53,810 nt of DNA from an uncultured Erysipelotrichaceae bacterium. GTDB lineage: Bacteria > Bacillota_I > Bacilli_A > Erysipelotrichales > Erysipelotrichaceae. The position numbers were made by a program, and so were the translations under genes. The notes below the pieces were generated by a model, which was not told where the DNA came from, ran no database searches, and saw nothing but the letters and a program-made list of their open reading frames with translations. This document shows positions 44,516-53,810 of the stretch, one piece after another (the stretch's first letter is position 1; the number at the start of each line of letters is the position of its first letter). The stretch lies in assembly GCA_900315225.1 (NCBI GenBank), contig OMYM01000207.1, positions 1-53,810 on the forward strand, given 5' to 3'.

Positions 44516-45181
44516 ATGAGCAAGCTGTTTAGCGATCCGGAAATTGATAAACTGATTATCTACGCCTTACTTGGTGTAATTGCTGTACTGCTGATTGCGG
44601 TTCTTTTTCTGGCCGTCAAAAAGAATATCTACTATGTCAACGATGAGGGCGAGGAAATTGCGCCAATGAAGAAGCCCCGCAGGAAAAACAGTGACGAAGA
44701 AGAATACGTGGAAGAGGAAGAAGAGGAAGAACCCGAACAGGAAGAAGTTCCTGCTGTGCCTGAGCCAGTGCCCGTGCAAAAGGCAAGGCCTACGATCAAG
44801 CCGATTCTTGCGGACAAGGAAATTGAAGAACCAGTCAAGACAAAAGAGGTTCCTTCAAATGTGCGCCAGGAAAACGCTGCCGGCTTGGCGCTGACCGTTT
44901 CCATGAAAGACAACGAGTATTCCCAGGAAGTCACATCTTTCCCATGTATTCTTGGCAGAGAAAGTACGGCTGATGTTGTTGTTAGTGAACCCGCTGTTTC
45001 CCGCAAGCACGCGCGCATTCTCAACCTAGACGGCATCCTGTATATCGAGGATATCGCTGGCCATAATGGAACATATCTTAATGGACGCAAGCTTGCGGGC
45101 AAGGAACAAGCGCGCCTACAGGCAGGCGACCGTGTCAATATCGGCAGATCGCAGATTACCATTCGCGAAATTCTGTATTGA
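44516..45181 (+). CDS. Membrane-anchored FHA-domain protein
   Basis: A 221-residue protein. One membrane helix (about 14-35, IIYALLGVIAVLLIAVLFLAV), a strongly acidic Glu-rich linker (about 55-80), a Pro/Val-rich stretch, then an FHA domain at about 140-218 with the phospho-threonine-binding motifs LGREST, SRKHARI and NGTYLNG. It probably docks phosphorylated partners at the membrane. No Ser/Thr kinase is in the window. GAGGAG precedes the ATG. Confidence 0.88.
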   Translation: MSKLFSDPEIDKLIIYALLGVIAVLLIAVLFLAVKKNIYYVNDEGEEIAPMKKPRRKNSDEEEYVEEEEEEEPEQEEVPAVPEPVPVQKARPTIKPILADKEIEEPVKTKEVPSNVRQENAAGLALTVSMKDNEYSQEVTSFPCILGRESTADVVVSEPAVSRKHARILNLDGILYIEDIAGHNGTYLNGRKLAGKEQARLQAGDRVNIGRSQITIREILY

Positions 45182-45199
45182 GCTGTACCGTTTGAAACA

Positions 45200-45224
45200 A
45201 AAGATGCTAGCAAGCATCTTTTTG
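45200..45224 (+). terminator. Terminator/attenuator between FHA and sigma4-like genes
   Basis: Stem AAAGATGCT / AGCATCTTT and four T. It ends only 15 bases before the GTG of the next gene, which has no separate promoter space, so read-through may set its level. Confidence 0.75.
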
Positions 45225-45238
45225 TGTAGGAGAATACC

Positions 45239-46747
45239 GTGGACAATGAGTTATTCAATCTTGCGAAAGCAATGACGATGAATGAAGAAATCGCCAAGGA
45301 ACTAGCGGACAAGGCACAGTCATCTGATGACCCCACATGGGACATATGTTGCGATTGCGTTGATTGGCTGTGCGAGCAAGACGAAAGTTTGTTCAAAAAC
45401 CCTGGATCATATGATCCCCTAAAACCATGCATGAGTAGCCTGGAAGATGTAAAGGAACTATCAACCCTTTCCACGGAAGAAAGAGTCGTGGTTCTCTTGC
45501 GCGTCTATGAAGAATTCGACATGGAAGATACCATGGAAATCCTTGGCATCGAAGAAGATGCGATCAATGCGTATCTTCAAAGCGCATATGAAAACAACCA
45601 TCCTGCTCCTCCCGTTGCGCTAGAGCCAGAGGAAGAAGAGGAACCAGATGTCAAGCGACGCATTGCTTTCAACACACAACACATGTTTCTCTTGTTATCT
45701 TTCGCCATGATCATAGTGGCAGTTGTCGTGGCAATAGGAGCCATCCAAAGATACGCTGCCACGCTATACGAGGAAGGCATCGCATGCATGCAAATGGGGC
45801 AATACGAAGAAGCAAATGCCAAATTCACCCGTGCCTCTCGCTATGGCGACAAGCACGAAGACCTGGATCATTGGCTGGGGGAAAGCTTCTACTCCCTTGG
45901 GGAATACGAAAAAGCTCTCAAGTATCTTGTTAAAACCGATCAAGACTCCCTATACATGGCATGTTACGAACAACTGGTAAACGAGGCAATCGCTAAAGGA
46001 GACACCGACAACGCCATTTCCATCCTCGAAAAAGTCTATGCCATGCAAGAAGACTACCGCACAGTGGTGCGCTTAGGCGCATTACGCAATGCTGGCGCAT
46101 ATGAAGACCCATCAGGCATCATATACAACGTCTATGGCGATCCGATCTGCCTATCCATCCATGACGACACCATTAGCTTAAAAGGCTATGTCACATACGG
46201 CGAAAACCGCATCTTTGCGAAATTCAACGATCTATCTTACGCCTATGATTCCTCCGCCAAGGTATTTGTCAAATTCAAAACAGACGGTGTATCCATTCAT
46301 ACGGTATACTTTCGCGAAGGAACATACCCGACTGGCGAGTCAATCGACAAGGAAGAAATCGTCTACGAAAACACAATAGAAAACTCCCTTTTGCAAAAGA
46401 GAAAAGTAATCAAAGGCGACATGATCTACAACGAATACTATATCTACGAGGATCAACGACTGGCGCGCATCGCATGCGATAATTCCGAAATCCCGGATAT
46501 TATATTCTCCTATGACGAATACGGCAATCTGGCAAAAAAGACGCAAGGAGATGATATAACGCTCTATAGGTATAATGCGCAAGGCTTGTTAAGTGAAAAG
46601 ACTGCGCCAAACGGCGATACCGTTTCCTATGGCTATTGCGCCGATGGTACCCCATGGCGCTATGAAACCAGTGATTTCTTTGGCAAGCCCAAGGAAATAG
46701 GCTTCTACAATCCAGTGTGTGGCTGGATAGCCATAGCCTTGGATTAA
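45239..46747 (+). CDS. Sigma-70 region 4-like / TM / TPR / YD-repeat-like protein
   Basis: A 502-residue protein of unusual build. Residues about 75-118 (LSTEERVVVLLRVYEEFDME, then ILGIEEDAINAYLQSAYEN) match sigma region 4, the helix-turn-helix that binds -35 elements. An acidic linker leads to one membrane helix at about 145-170. Next come TPR-like units (about 172-270), and the last 200 residues are beta-rich with YD/RHS-like pieces (DEYGNLAKK, YRYNAQGLLSEKTAPNGD). GTG start with GGAG. I infer a membrane-tethered regulator or protein-interaction hub. Its stop overlaps the convergent LysR stop through TTAA. Confidence 0.82.
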   Translation: MDNELFNLAKAMTMNEEIAKELADKAQSSDDPTWDICCDCVDWLCEQDESLFKNPGSYDPLKPCMSSLEDVKELSTLSTEERVVVLLRVYEEFDMEDTMEILGIEEDAINAYLQSAYENNHPAPPVALEPEEEEEPDVKRRIAFNTQHMFLLLSFAMIIVAVVVAIGAIQRYAATLYEEGIACMQMGQYEEANAKFTRASRYGDKHEDLDHWLGESFYSLGEYEKALKYLVKTDQDSLYMACYEQLVNEAIAKGDTDNAISILEKVYAMQEDYRTVVRLGALRNAGAYEDPSGIIYNVYGDPICLSIHDDTISLKGYVTYGENRIFAKFNDLSYAYDSSAKVFVKFKTDGVSIHTVYFREGTYPTGESIDKEEIVYENTIENSLLQKRKVIKGDMIYNEYYIYEDQRLARIACDNSEIPDIIFSYDEYGNLAKKTQGDDITLYRYNAQGLLSEKTAPNGDTVSYGYCADGTPWRYETSDFFGKPKEIGFYNPVCGWIAIALD

Positions 46748-47625
46748 GACCAATCACCAAACGTCTTTTGGATATATTCTGCCAACTCCTTCTGGTAGAT
46801 CTCCATTGCTTTCTTGCGGGAAGAGCGCGGGAAATCGTGGATGCATTGGTAGATGGCATGCCTTGGCACGCCAGTAATGGAAAAATACTTGATGTTTTCC
46901 ATGGGCATGCGTTGAGCGATAGGCAGGCCACAAAACGCCCATGTATCGGGAAGAGACAGGAAATGAGGAAGCTGAATTTCATCGGAAACCCGCATCAAAT
47001 ACTGCTTGCCAGGAAAAAGATGGTCATGCCAAAGCTCATACTCGGAATCAAAACGAATATACAGCTCTTTGTTAGCGGGCAATTGAGACAATGTCATGCT
47101 TGCATCATACGGGCTGTTTTTATGCGTTACCAACACCCTTGGCATCTCTAGTATCTTGGTATATTCAATATGATTCTTGTTGTGGCGAAAAGAAATATAG
47201 CCAATGTCGATGTCATGGTCGGAAAGCTTCTTTGCTATTTCACTGGAATGATACATGTGGAAAGAAAGACATATCTCAGGATGACGCTGGATGAAGTCTA
47301 TATGAAAACCAGCAAACAAATTGTTCCCCAACGATGTCATTGCGATGGAAAGAAAGGATCTTCCTTCATTGTGCTTCATGGCAGAAATATCCATGGAGAT
47401 CGATTGAATCTGGCGGGCTTTCTGAAGGAACTTCTCTCCTTGGGCAGTAAGCTCGATGTGGCGCACCCCCTTTGCACGATTGATCAAAGGCGTGCCAACC
47501 TCCGACTCCAACGCATTGATCTTGCGCGAGACAGTGCTTTGTGAAGCATACAATAGCTCGGCCGCTGAAGAAATACTTCCAGTATCGACAACAGCCAAAA
47601 AGACGCGGATAGATTCAAAGTCCAT
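46744..47625 (-). CDS. LysR-family transcriptional regulator
   Basis: A 293-residue regulator. The N-terminal helix-turn-helix (residues 1-60) reads FLAVVDTGSISSAAELLYASQSTVSRKINALE; a two-lobed ligand-binding domain follows. Divergent from the PTS EIIC/GH1 operon, which it probably activates in response to a beta-glucoside or its phosphate. GGGAGG lies before the ATG. Confidence 0.9.
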   Translation of the reverse strand: MDFESIRVFLAVVDTGSISSAAELLYASQSTVSRKINALESEVGTPLINRAKGVRHIELTAQGEKFLQKARQIQSISMDISAMKHNEGRSFLSIAMTSLGNNLFAGFHIDFIQRHPEICLSFHMYHSSEIAKKLSDHDIDIGYISFRHNKNHIEYTKILEMPRVLVTHKNSPYDASMTLSQLPANKELYIRFDSEYELWHDHLFPGKQYLMRVSDEIQLPHFLSLPDTWAFCGLPIAQRMPMENIKYFSITGVPRHAIYQCIHDFPRSSRKKAMEIYQKELAEYIQKTFGDWS

Positions 47626-47648
47626 GTTCCCTCCATAATATATCCAAT

Positions 47649-47706
47649 TTATGCATATATCATAACATATAATCGCAAATATGATTTATGTCATAAATGA
47701 TAGAAT
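47649..47706. promoter_or_regulatory. LysR operators and PTS promoter
   Basis: ATTTATG-T-CATAAAT (47684-47698) is a perfect dyad, and TTATG-N7-CATAA (47649-47665) repeats its halves. The first ends 3 bases before TAGAAT (47701-47706), the likely -10 of the PTS gene. Its -35 position is poor, as expected for an activated promoter. Confidence 0.6.
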
Positions 47707-47756
47707 ACATACAAATAGGCGAAAACGCCAATTATACCCATATAAGGAGGAAAAAC

Positions 47757-49067
47757 ATGGGAGAAAAATTCATGAATGTGATGCTTGTCATTGCGGCTAA
47801 GATCAGCAATAACAGGATCATGTCCTGCATCAAGGACGCATTCACCGATTTGATGCCAATCATCATCGCAGGTTCGTTCTGCACTCTGTTCTCGAACGTC
47901 ATCTGCAACACCACCCCAGGCTATGTCTCTCTGGCAAATGTGCCGGGAATGGCATGGCTAGGCGCCTTGAAGCCATTGTTTGACAATGCCAACTATGGCA
48001 CGATGAACATGATGGCCATCAGTATTGTCATCCTTCTATCCATGAAGGTCGCCGAGAGTTATGGCAATCACGATAGAGCCGTAGTCATCGTTGGTCTTGC
48101 GTCCTACATCTCGTTGGTTACGACAACCGCCCAGGCAAATGCGAGCAATGGCGAAACAATTACCATCGCCAATGTCTTAGCGCGTCAATACACAAATGCC
48201 CAAGGCTTGTTCGTAGGCATGATCGTTGCGATCGCTGCCGCGATGCTGTACGTCAAGCTTGTCCAATCTGGCAAGCTTCAGATCAACATGCCAGACTCTG
48301 TTCCCCCGAATGTTGCCCGCTCATTCGCTGTCTTGTTCCCAGCCGCGCTCACCGTCCTTGGCATTTCCGCCTTTGGCGTTTTATTCCTTGCAATTACCAA
48401 GATGACACTGTTCGATGCAATCACGACATTCATCCAGACACCGCTCAAGAACATCTTGACTGGCTTGCCAGGCTTCATGTTCCTGATGGGCTGCACTGTC
48501 ATTCTGTGGTGGTTTGGTATCCATGGAACCCAAACACTGAAAGGTGTCTATGAGGCGATTCTCCTCCAGGCATTTGCGGAAAACGAAGCTGCATACATGG
48601 CAGGCGAAGTTCCCCCGAACATCATCAACACCCCGTTCATGAGCGTATTTGGCACGGTCACAGGTGCCGGTATTACCGGTGGTCTTTTGATCGCGATCCT
48701 GTTGTTCTCCAAGCGAGATGACTATCGTTCCATTGCAAAGCTGGCCATTCCTTGCGCCATCTTCAACATCAATGAACCCGTTACCTTCGGTCTTCCTATC
48801 GTCATGAACCCTGTTCTTGGCATTCCGTTCATCCTTTCGCCAGTCGTTTCTGTTGGCATAGGTTATTTCCTGACCAAGATCGGTTTCTGTGCGCGAATGG
48901 TTGTTAACGCACCTTGGACAACTCCTCCTGGAATCATGGCATTCCTGGCATCAGGTGGTAATTTTGGTGCCGCAATCGCCCAGATCCTTGTCATCCTTAT
49001 CGCATTCGTGATCTACGTTCCATTTGTCCTGATTTCCAATCGTCAACAAAATGACCAGGAAGGTTAA
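47757..49067 (+). CDS. PTS beta-glucoside/cellobiose-type EIIC
   Basis: A 436-residue integral membrane permease of the lactose/cellobiose PTS family, with about ten helices. Marks are WWFGIHGTQTL (substrate-site region), NINEPVTFGLPIVMNP and APWTTPPG. It moves the sugar while EIIA and EIIB phosphorylate it; those subunits are not in this window and must come from elsewhere. AAGGAGG sets the ATG at 47757; a frame start at 47697 is too early. In an operon with the GH1 enzyme that uses its product. Confidence 0.92.
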   Translation: MGEKFMNVMLVIAAKISNNRIMSCIKDAFTDLMPIIIAGSFCTLFSNVICNTTPGYVSLANVPGMAWLGALKPLFDNANYGTMNMMAISIVILLSMKVAESYGNHDRAVVIVGLASYISLVTTTAQANASNGETITIANVLARQYTNAQGLFVGMIVAIAAAMLYVKLVQSGKLQINMPDSVPPNVARSFAVLFPAALTVLGISAFGVLFLAITKMTLFDAITTFIQTPLKNILTGLPGFMFLMGCTVILWWFGIHGTQTLKGVYEAILLQAFAENEAAYMAGEVPPNIINTPFMSVFGTVTGAGITGGLLIAILLFSKRDDYRSIAKLAIPCAIFNINEPVTFGLPIVMNPVLGIPFILSPVVSVGIGYFLTKIGFCARMVVNAPWTTPPGIMAFLASGGNFGAAIAQILVILIAFVIYVPFVLISNRQQNDQEG

Positions 49068-50564
<1,497 letters not shown>

Positions 50565-50566
50565 CT

Positions 50567-50592
50567 AAAAGACACCCAATGGGTGTCTTTTC
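50567..50592 (+). terminator. Terminator of PTS-GH1 operon
   Basis: An 11-bp stem AAAAGACACCC / GGGTGTCTTTT with loop AAT. Confidence 0.88.
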
Positions 50593-50627
50593 TGTTGCTC
50601 TGATTCCAATCATGCTCTTGCGTATGC

Positions 50628-52208
50628 TTATACAGGAATGGTTGCTAACATCTTGCGCATTGCCTTGCGGGTTGGATACTTGCCATTCCATTCAACGATA
50701 ATCTTGCGCGCTCTTTCCTTGCCTGTAGGGATGGAGACAATGATCATCAAAAACTCTCTCATCGTCTCGTAGAGAGATGCGCTAGGGCTGCGTGTTTCCA
50801 GCTTCCTGAGATGTTTCTCGTACATGGAAATGAAATCTTCCGGATATTTGTCCGCAAGCATTTTGCGGTAGCGATTGACGGTATCGATTTCGCAATCATG
50901 CAGCGCCTTGACCAGCTCGTCAAACATCTGTTCCTCTTCGTACAATGCCATTTTATAGGATGGAAAGAGAGCAAGGAGATCCTTGAAGCATGAACTCCAC
51001 TCATCTGGTTCGCTCATCTCTTTCAGTCTTCGAATGTTGTCCATGGCGAAACTCTTGAAGTCAAAGAGAAGCTTCTTGATATACTCCTTTTCGTGTTTCT
51101 CATCATGATTGTTTTTCGCAATCTTCAACAACGAATCGCAGGCATCGCTGCTGTTGTATCGCTCCATCTTTTCCTTATACAAGCCAATGAGACGTTCCGT
51201 GTCATTGGCTTGCCGGGCATCCTTGATGAAAATGTCAATGACTGTCCGCAAGGTGGAATGATTGTCCAGCCATGCATGATATTCATCCAAAGGCATGCCA
51301 AGGGTCTCTAGGATCTCCTTGTATCGTTCCAGCATGGATGCAAGGCTATAGGAATCGGTGGCTGTCTGCAGCTTGTTGCGCATATCCTCCAGTTGAGGCA
51401 ACAGGTATTTTTCTTGAACAAAGCCTTCTTTGAGTATTCTGGAGATGTAATCCGAAATGATATCCATGTCATTGTAATTCCGTTCAAACCAATCATGCAT
51501 TTTATCGCATTCCGCTTCACTTGCCTTGGAAAGTATATCTTTCCAATACTCGTAGATGTGATAGCCGAGGTCGTCATGCTCGCCATTGGAGCCATCCATC
51601 TCCACTGTGTTGGCAATTTCATAGGCGATGCCCAAGGCATTGAAAGCCGTCATGTACTGTCCCCTGTCGATCATCGGTTTGACGGTATCGGAGAGAACAT
51701 CGCTGAATGCTGAAACATACGCATAACCTTGATGCCAGTCAATAAAGCCACGGTCTCCATGAATATAGGCAAGATCTTCAAGGCGCTCTTCCAGTTCTTC
51801 CAGGTCATGCCTGGAGAAAGGTGCTGAACGATAGCGATTGATGATACGCATCTCCAGCTCCTCGTCATTGGCCAATATTTCCCGTAGCTCCTCGCGCAGT
51901 TGTTCTTCCGTCATTGACAATAGGATTTCATCAAGGCTTGCAGTGCCTGCGACAGATTCTTCTTCGTAAATCTCAAACAATACCGCAGCCATATGCTTGC
52001 AAGGACCATCCTCGGCATCTTCGCAAGAACATTCCATGTCTTCCAACTCGTCGTCATCATCCATATAGATGGTCACGTCTTCACCGTCTACTTCGGCCTC
52101 ATAACCATATTCATCTTCCGTAAGATTCTTTACCCTCGATGCTTCAAAAAGTTTCTCCCCCTGGGCGAGGGTTTCCTCATCAAAGCGTTGTTTCCATGCT
52201 GTGTTCAT
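50628..52208 (-). CDS. SWIM zinc-finger domain protein
   Basis: A 526-residue protein. Residues about 50-85 hold the SWIM motif C-x-C-x(n)-C-x-H (CSCEDAEDGPCKHMAAVLF), after an acidic DDDDELED stretch. The rest is helical, with TPR-like character and no helicase domain, although SWIM modules often accompany SNF2 helicases. GGAGGAAA precedes the ATG at 52208. SWIM fingers bind DNA or protein; its role here is unknown. Confidence 0.85.
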   Translation of the reverse strand: MNTAWKQRFDEETLAQGEKLFEASRVKNLTEDEYGYEAEVDGEDVTIYMDDDDELEDMECSCEDAEDGPCKHMAAVLFEIYEEESVAGTASLDEILLSMTEEQLREELREILANDEELEMRIINRYRSAPFSRHDLEELEERLEDLAYIHGDRGFIDWHQGYAYVSAFSDVLSDTVKPMIDRGQYMTAFNALGIAYEIANTVEMDGSNGEHDDLGYHIYEYWKDILSKASEAECDKMHDWFERNYNDMDIISDYISRILKEGFVQEKYLLPQLEDMRNKLQTATDSYSLASMLERYKEILETLGMPLDEYHAWLDNHSTLRTVIDIFIKDARQANDTERLIGLYKEKMERYNSSDACDSLLKIAKNNHDEKHEKEYIKKLLFDFKSFAMDNIRRLKEMSEPDEWSSCFKDLLALFPSYKMALYEEEQMFDELVKALHDCEIDTVNRYRKMLADKYPEDFISMYEKHLRKLETRSPSASLYETMREFLMIIVSIPTGKERARKIIVEWNGKYPTRKAMRKMLATIPV

Positions 52209-52337
52209 AACTTTCCTCCTGTCGATTATGATATCACAGAAGAATGTGGGTATTTCAATGAACATTGAAAAGAACGATGCATTGAGAGACAGAAAGCTTC
52301 TCTTCAAACCGTTTATACTTGGACGAACAAATAGGTA

Positions 52338-52404
52338 GAATTCAGCAATGTCTGCCTGCTGTTATATGCGGAACGATTGTAAATAGCTGTTCCAGTATAT
52401 TTCG
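52338..52404 (-). repeat. Hairpin repeat copy B (internal deletion)
   Basis: On the minus strand this matches copy A (27780-27862) from ATATAC to GAATTC, including ATCGTTCCGCATATAACAGC and GGCAGAC. It lacks about 16 bases between two GGAAC direct repeats of copy A, as if they had recombined. Confidence 0.65.
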
Positions 52405-52419
52405 TGGACATCCTTCCTT

Positions 52420-52529
52420 TTACATCCCCATTCCTTGCCGCAAATCTGTAGATTCCTGCCGATAGACGTAAGTGATTCCGCTCTTCTTGCTCTTTCTATA
52501 TACAATGTTTGCTGTTTCAACCTCCTGTC
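52420..52529 (-). pseudogene. Transposase-type N-terminal remnant
   Basis: Matches the start of the gene at 53416-53733 over about 75 bases, including its AGGAGGTTGAA ribosome site. The ATG has become ACA, the reading frame runs ANIVYRKSKKSGITYVYRQES and then leaves the homology after RQES, ending at a stop at 52420. The remnant therefore cannot be expressed as the intact copy is. Confidence 0.6.
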
Positions 52530-52685
52530 TGCCTGTAGTTACAATTGTTCCAGCGTAATTGAAAAGGTGCCCAATGGGTGTCATTTCTTCAAACAGTGTA
52601 CATGACTCCGTACTATTTTGTTTCGGATTTTCAGAATACGCTTTATTCCAATAGTTTTTTGTGGTGAGTTGTTCCAGTAAACTAG

Positions 52686-52777
52686 TGCCATCCCATTGTG
52701 AGGGCATCGGAAGACAAAGACGAATCAGTCTTGAATGACTTAGCGCAGAAGTTTGCTGAAATTGCGGCAAAATATTA
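52686..52777 (+). pseudogene. Possible C-terminal remnant of a protein gene
   Basis: A plus-strand frame reads SEDKDESVLNDLAQKF, then AEIAAKY and a stop (52775-52777), and has protein-like composition but no start. It may be the end of a disrupted gene. Low confidence. Confidence 0.2.
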
Positions 52778-53127
52778 AATGTCGACTTTCCCACGCACTA
52801 GCCCACACTTTTTACATGGTTGTGCATTCACGCACAGCCGCAATGATACATTGAGGCGCGCTACTTTCGAGGAGATTTTGTTGCTTGACCTGTATTTTAG
52901 TGGTGTTTCTACTGTTTTTCCATTTTTTCCTTTACAAGCGGGATGTACTGAGGCATACTAAGATAGTAAATTATGCCATTGGTTTTCGACCAACGGTTCC
53001 TCTTTTTTGGAATTTGGGGTCGGATGCCTTTTTTTGTTGATCTGCTTGATTTCATCTTGGTTCATGAGTGAATTCTTCTTTGTGACATTTTAACCACGAT
53101 CATGAATGAAAAAGGGTATATTTTCGG

Positions 53128-53166
53128 GATATACTGGAACAATCAAATATCTGGAGCAGATATTTA
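53128..53166 (+). repeat. Hairpin repeat copy C (left half)
   Basis: ATATACTGGAAC, AATCAAATATCTGG and AGCAGATATTTA match the left part of copy A, and the inner AATATCT / AGATATT stem is intact. Homology stops before the outer right arm. Confidence 0.6.
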
Positions 53167-53377
53167 CCCAACCAATCTGATACACTTGGGTGGGAGAAGT
53201 CTTCTTTGTTGGAACAATAATCTTGGCATTGCGCAATGTGAAGTTGTTTGTTTTCATGTGTTGGCTAGTACAGATTAGCCATCATGTGCCTCGTCTGACC
53301 AGACAGTCGATTTGTGGATAGTATTAGATGACTATCGTTAGAAGTGTCTGGTTTGTGGCACTACAGAAGAGATTAAG

Positions 53378-53399
53378 CGGGGATCTTTTGAGATCCCCG
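53378..53399 (-). terminator. Hairpin downstream of transposase-type ORF
   Basis: A perfect 9-bp stem CGGGGATCT / AGATCCCCG. There is no T run on either strand, so it may be a weak terminator or an element end. Confidence 0.4.
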
Positions 53400-53415
53400 T
53401 ATATCTTCAAATCAA

Positions 53416-53733
53416 TCAGATGCTCGAAGCAAGCTCGCCGATTTTCCCAACTAGCTCCTTCAACATTTGGATTTCCTCTTCTTTTTCCTCAAGCTGTTTT
53501 TGTAGGGACTTGATCTGCATCGACAGGCGCTCGACCTCCTTCAAAGGCTCAAGGGGAATAGGTGCCTGGTCGGTCCATCCCTTGGGAATGATTTCCCCAG
53601 TCTCTTCATTTACCCTGCCAAGGTATGTTCGTGTATTCCTTGGTTTCTTTGTCTCGGGATCCCTGTACGATTCCTGTCGATAGGCGTAAGTAATTCCGCT
53701 CTTTTTACTCTTTCTGTATACGATGCTTGCCAT
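53416..53733 (-). CDS. Transposase-type N-terminal protein (IS1634/IS4-like)
   Basis: A 105-residue protein. The first 50 residues (ASIVYRKSKKSGITYAYRQE, then NTRTYLGRVNEETGEI) resemble the beta-rich N-terminus of IS1634/IS4-type transposases. Residues about 65-100 are a coiled coil (heptads through SMQIKSLQKQLEEKEEEI). The catalytic DDE part is absent, so it is a stub, or a small separate ORF of the element. AGGAGGTTGAA precedes the ATG. A decayed relative lies at 52420-52529. Confidence 0.6.
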   Translation of the reverse strand: MASIVYRKSKKSGITYAYRQESYRDPETKKPRNTRTYLGRVNEETGEIIPKGWTDQAPIPLEPLKEVERLSMQIKSLQKQLEEKEEEIQMLKELVGKIGELASSI

Positions 53734-53810
53734 TTCAACCTCCTGTTCATCTTTGATTATAGCCTACATGGTTGCTTTGCGTCAATCTTCCAGAATCAGT
53801 ACAAAACGAA

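Larger units (their letters stand above)
52530..53377. other. Mobile-element scar without intact genes
   Basis: AT-rich DNA between the two transposase-type fragments. Apart from the C-terminal remnant and repeat copy C, I see only a hairpin near 52976-53000 (ATTGGT / ACCAA, then CTCTTTTTT, terminator-like) and a CCCAA / TTGGG dyad near 53167-53194. No frame with a ribosome site was found. Confidence 0.4.

Overview
The window looks like a chromosomal stretch of a low-to-moderate GC Gram-positive bacterium (Bacillota), most likely Erysipelotrichia-like. This rests on gene order and control elements: rapZ-yvcK-whiA, cysS-mrnC-rlmB-rpmG-secE-nusG-rplK-rplA, tmk-holB-ricT-rsmI, a Cys T-box, AGGAGG ribosome sites and many intrinsic terminators. 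The genus is inference; no tRNA, rRNA or CRISPR array was seen.

Layout. 1-1.2 kb: the tail of a PD-(D/E)XK nuclease-domain gene and an AT-rich orphan ORF. 1.3-3.0 kb: a lone GH1 6-phospho-beta-glucosidase. 3.0-3.5 kb: a near-consensus promoter driving no clear ORF, then a TetR regulator, a DUF4956 membrane protein and a LytTR regulator with a degenerate receiver. 6.1-9.6 kb: a five-gene ABC transporter/lipoprotein operon behind tandem TetR-like operator motifs. 9.7-20.7 kb: an mglBAC galactose-type ABC transporter followed by a tightly overlapped YesN/YesM-type two-component operon that also encodes two sugar-binding-protein homologues and a TPR-like protein, probably a dedicated sugar-sensing system. 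20.7-27.7 kb: mixed genes (DUF4353 lipoprotein, MATE exporter, HAD phosphatase, choline-binding-like repeat protein, His-rich MarR, tandem winged-helix protein).

27.9-45.2 kb is housekeeping: rapZ-yvcK-whiA, an acetyltransferase, gap, cysS to rplA, and tmk to rsmI. Two unusual membrane proteins sit in or beside it. One has an XRE DNA-binding head, one TM segment and an RCC1/FN3-like exterior (33.1-35.3 kb). The other has a sigma-70 region-4-like head, one TM segment, TPR-like repeats and a YD-repeat-like tail (45.2-46.7 kb). An FHA membrane protein precedes the latter.

46.7-50.6 kb: a LysR regulator divergent from a PTS EIIC plus GH1 operon for beta-glucosides. 50.6-52.2 kb: a SWIM zinc-finger protein. 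The last 1.5 kb is a mobile-element scar with two related transposase-type N-terminal fragments and two copies of a hairpin repeat whose third copy is the 5' region of rapZ.

Most notable: the two DNA-binding-head/TM/repeat-exterior proteins, the sugar-sensing operon, a three-segment L1-leader switch that can hide the rplK start codon, the dispersed hairpin repeat, and a tmk start codon at its own predicted transcription start.
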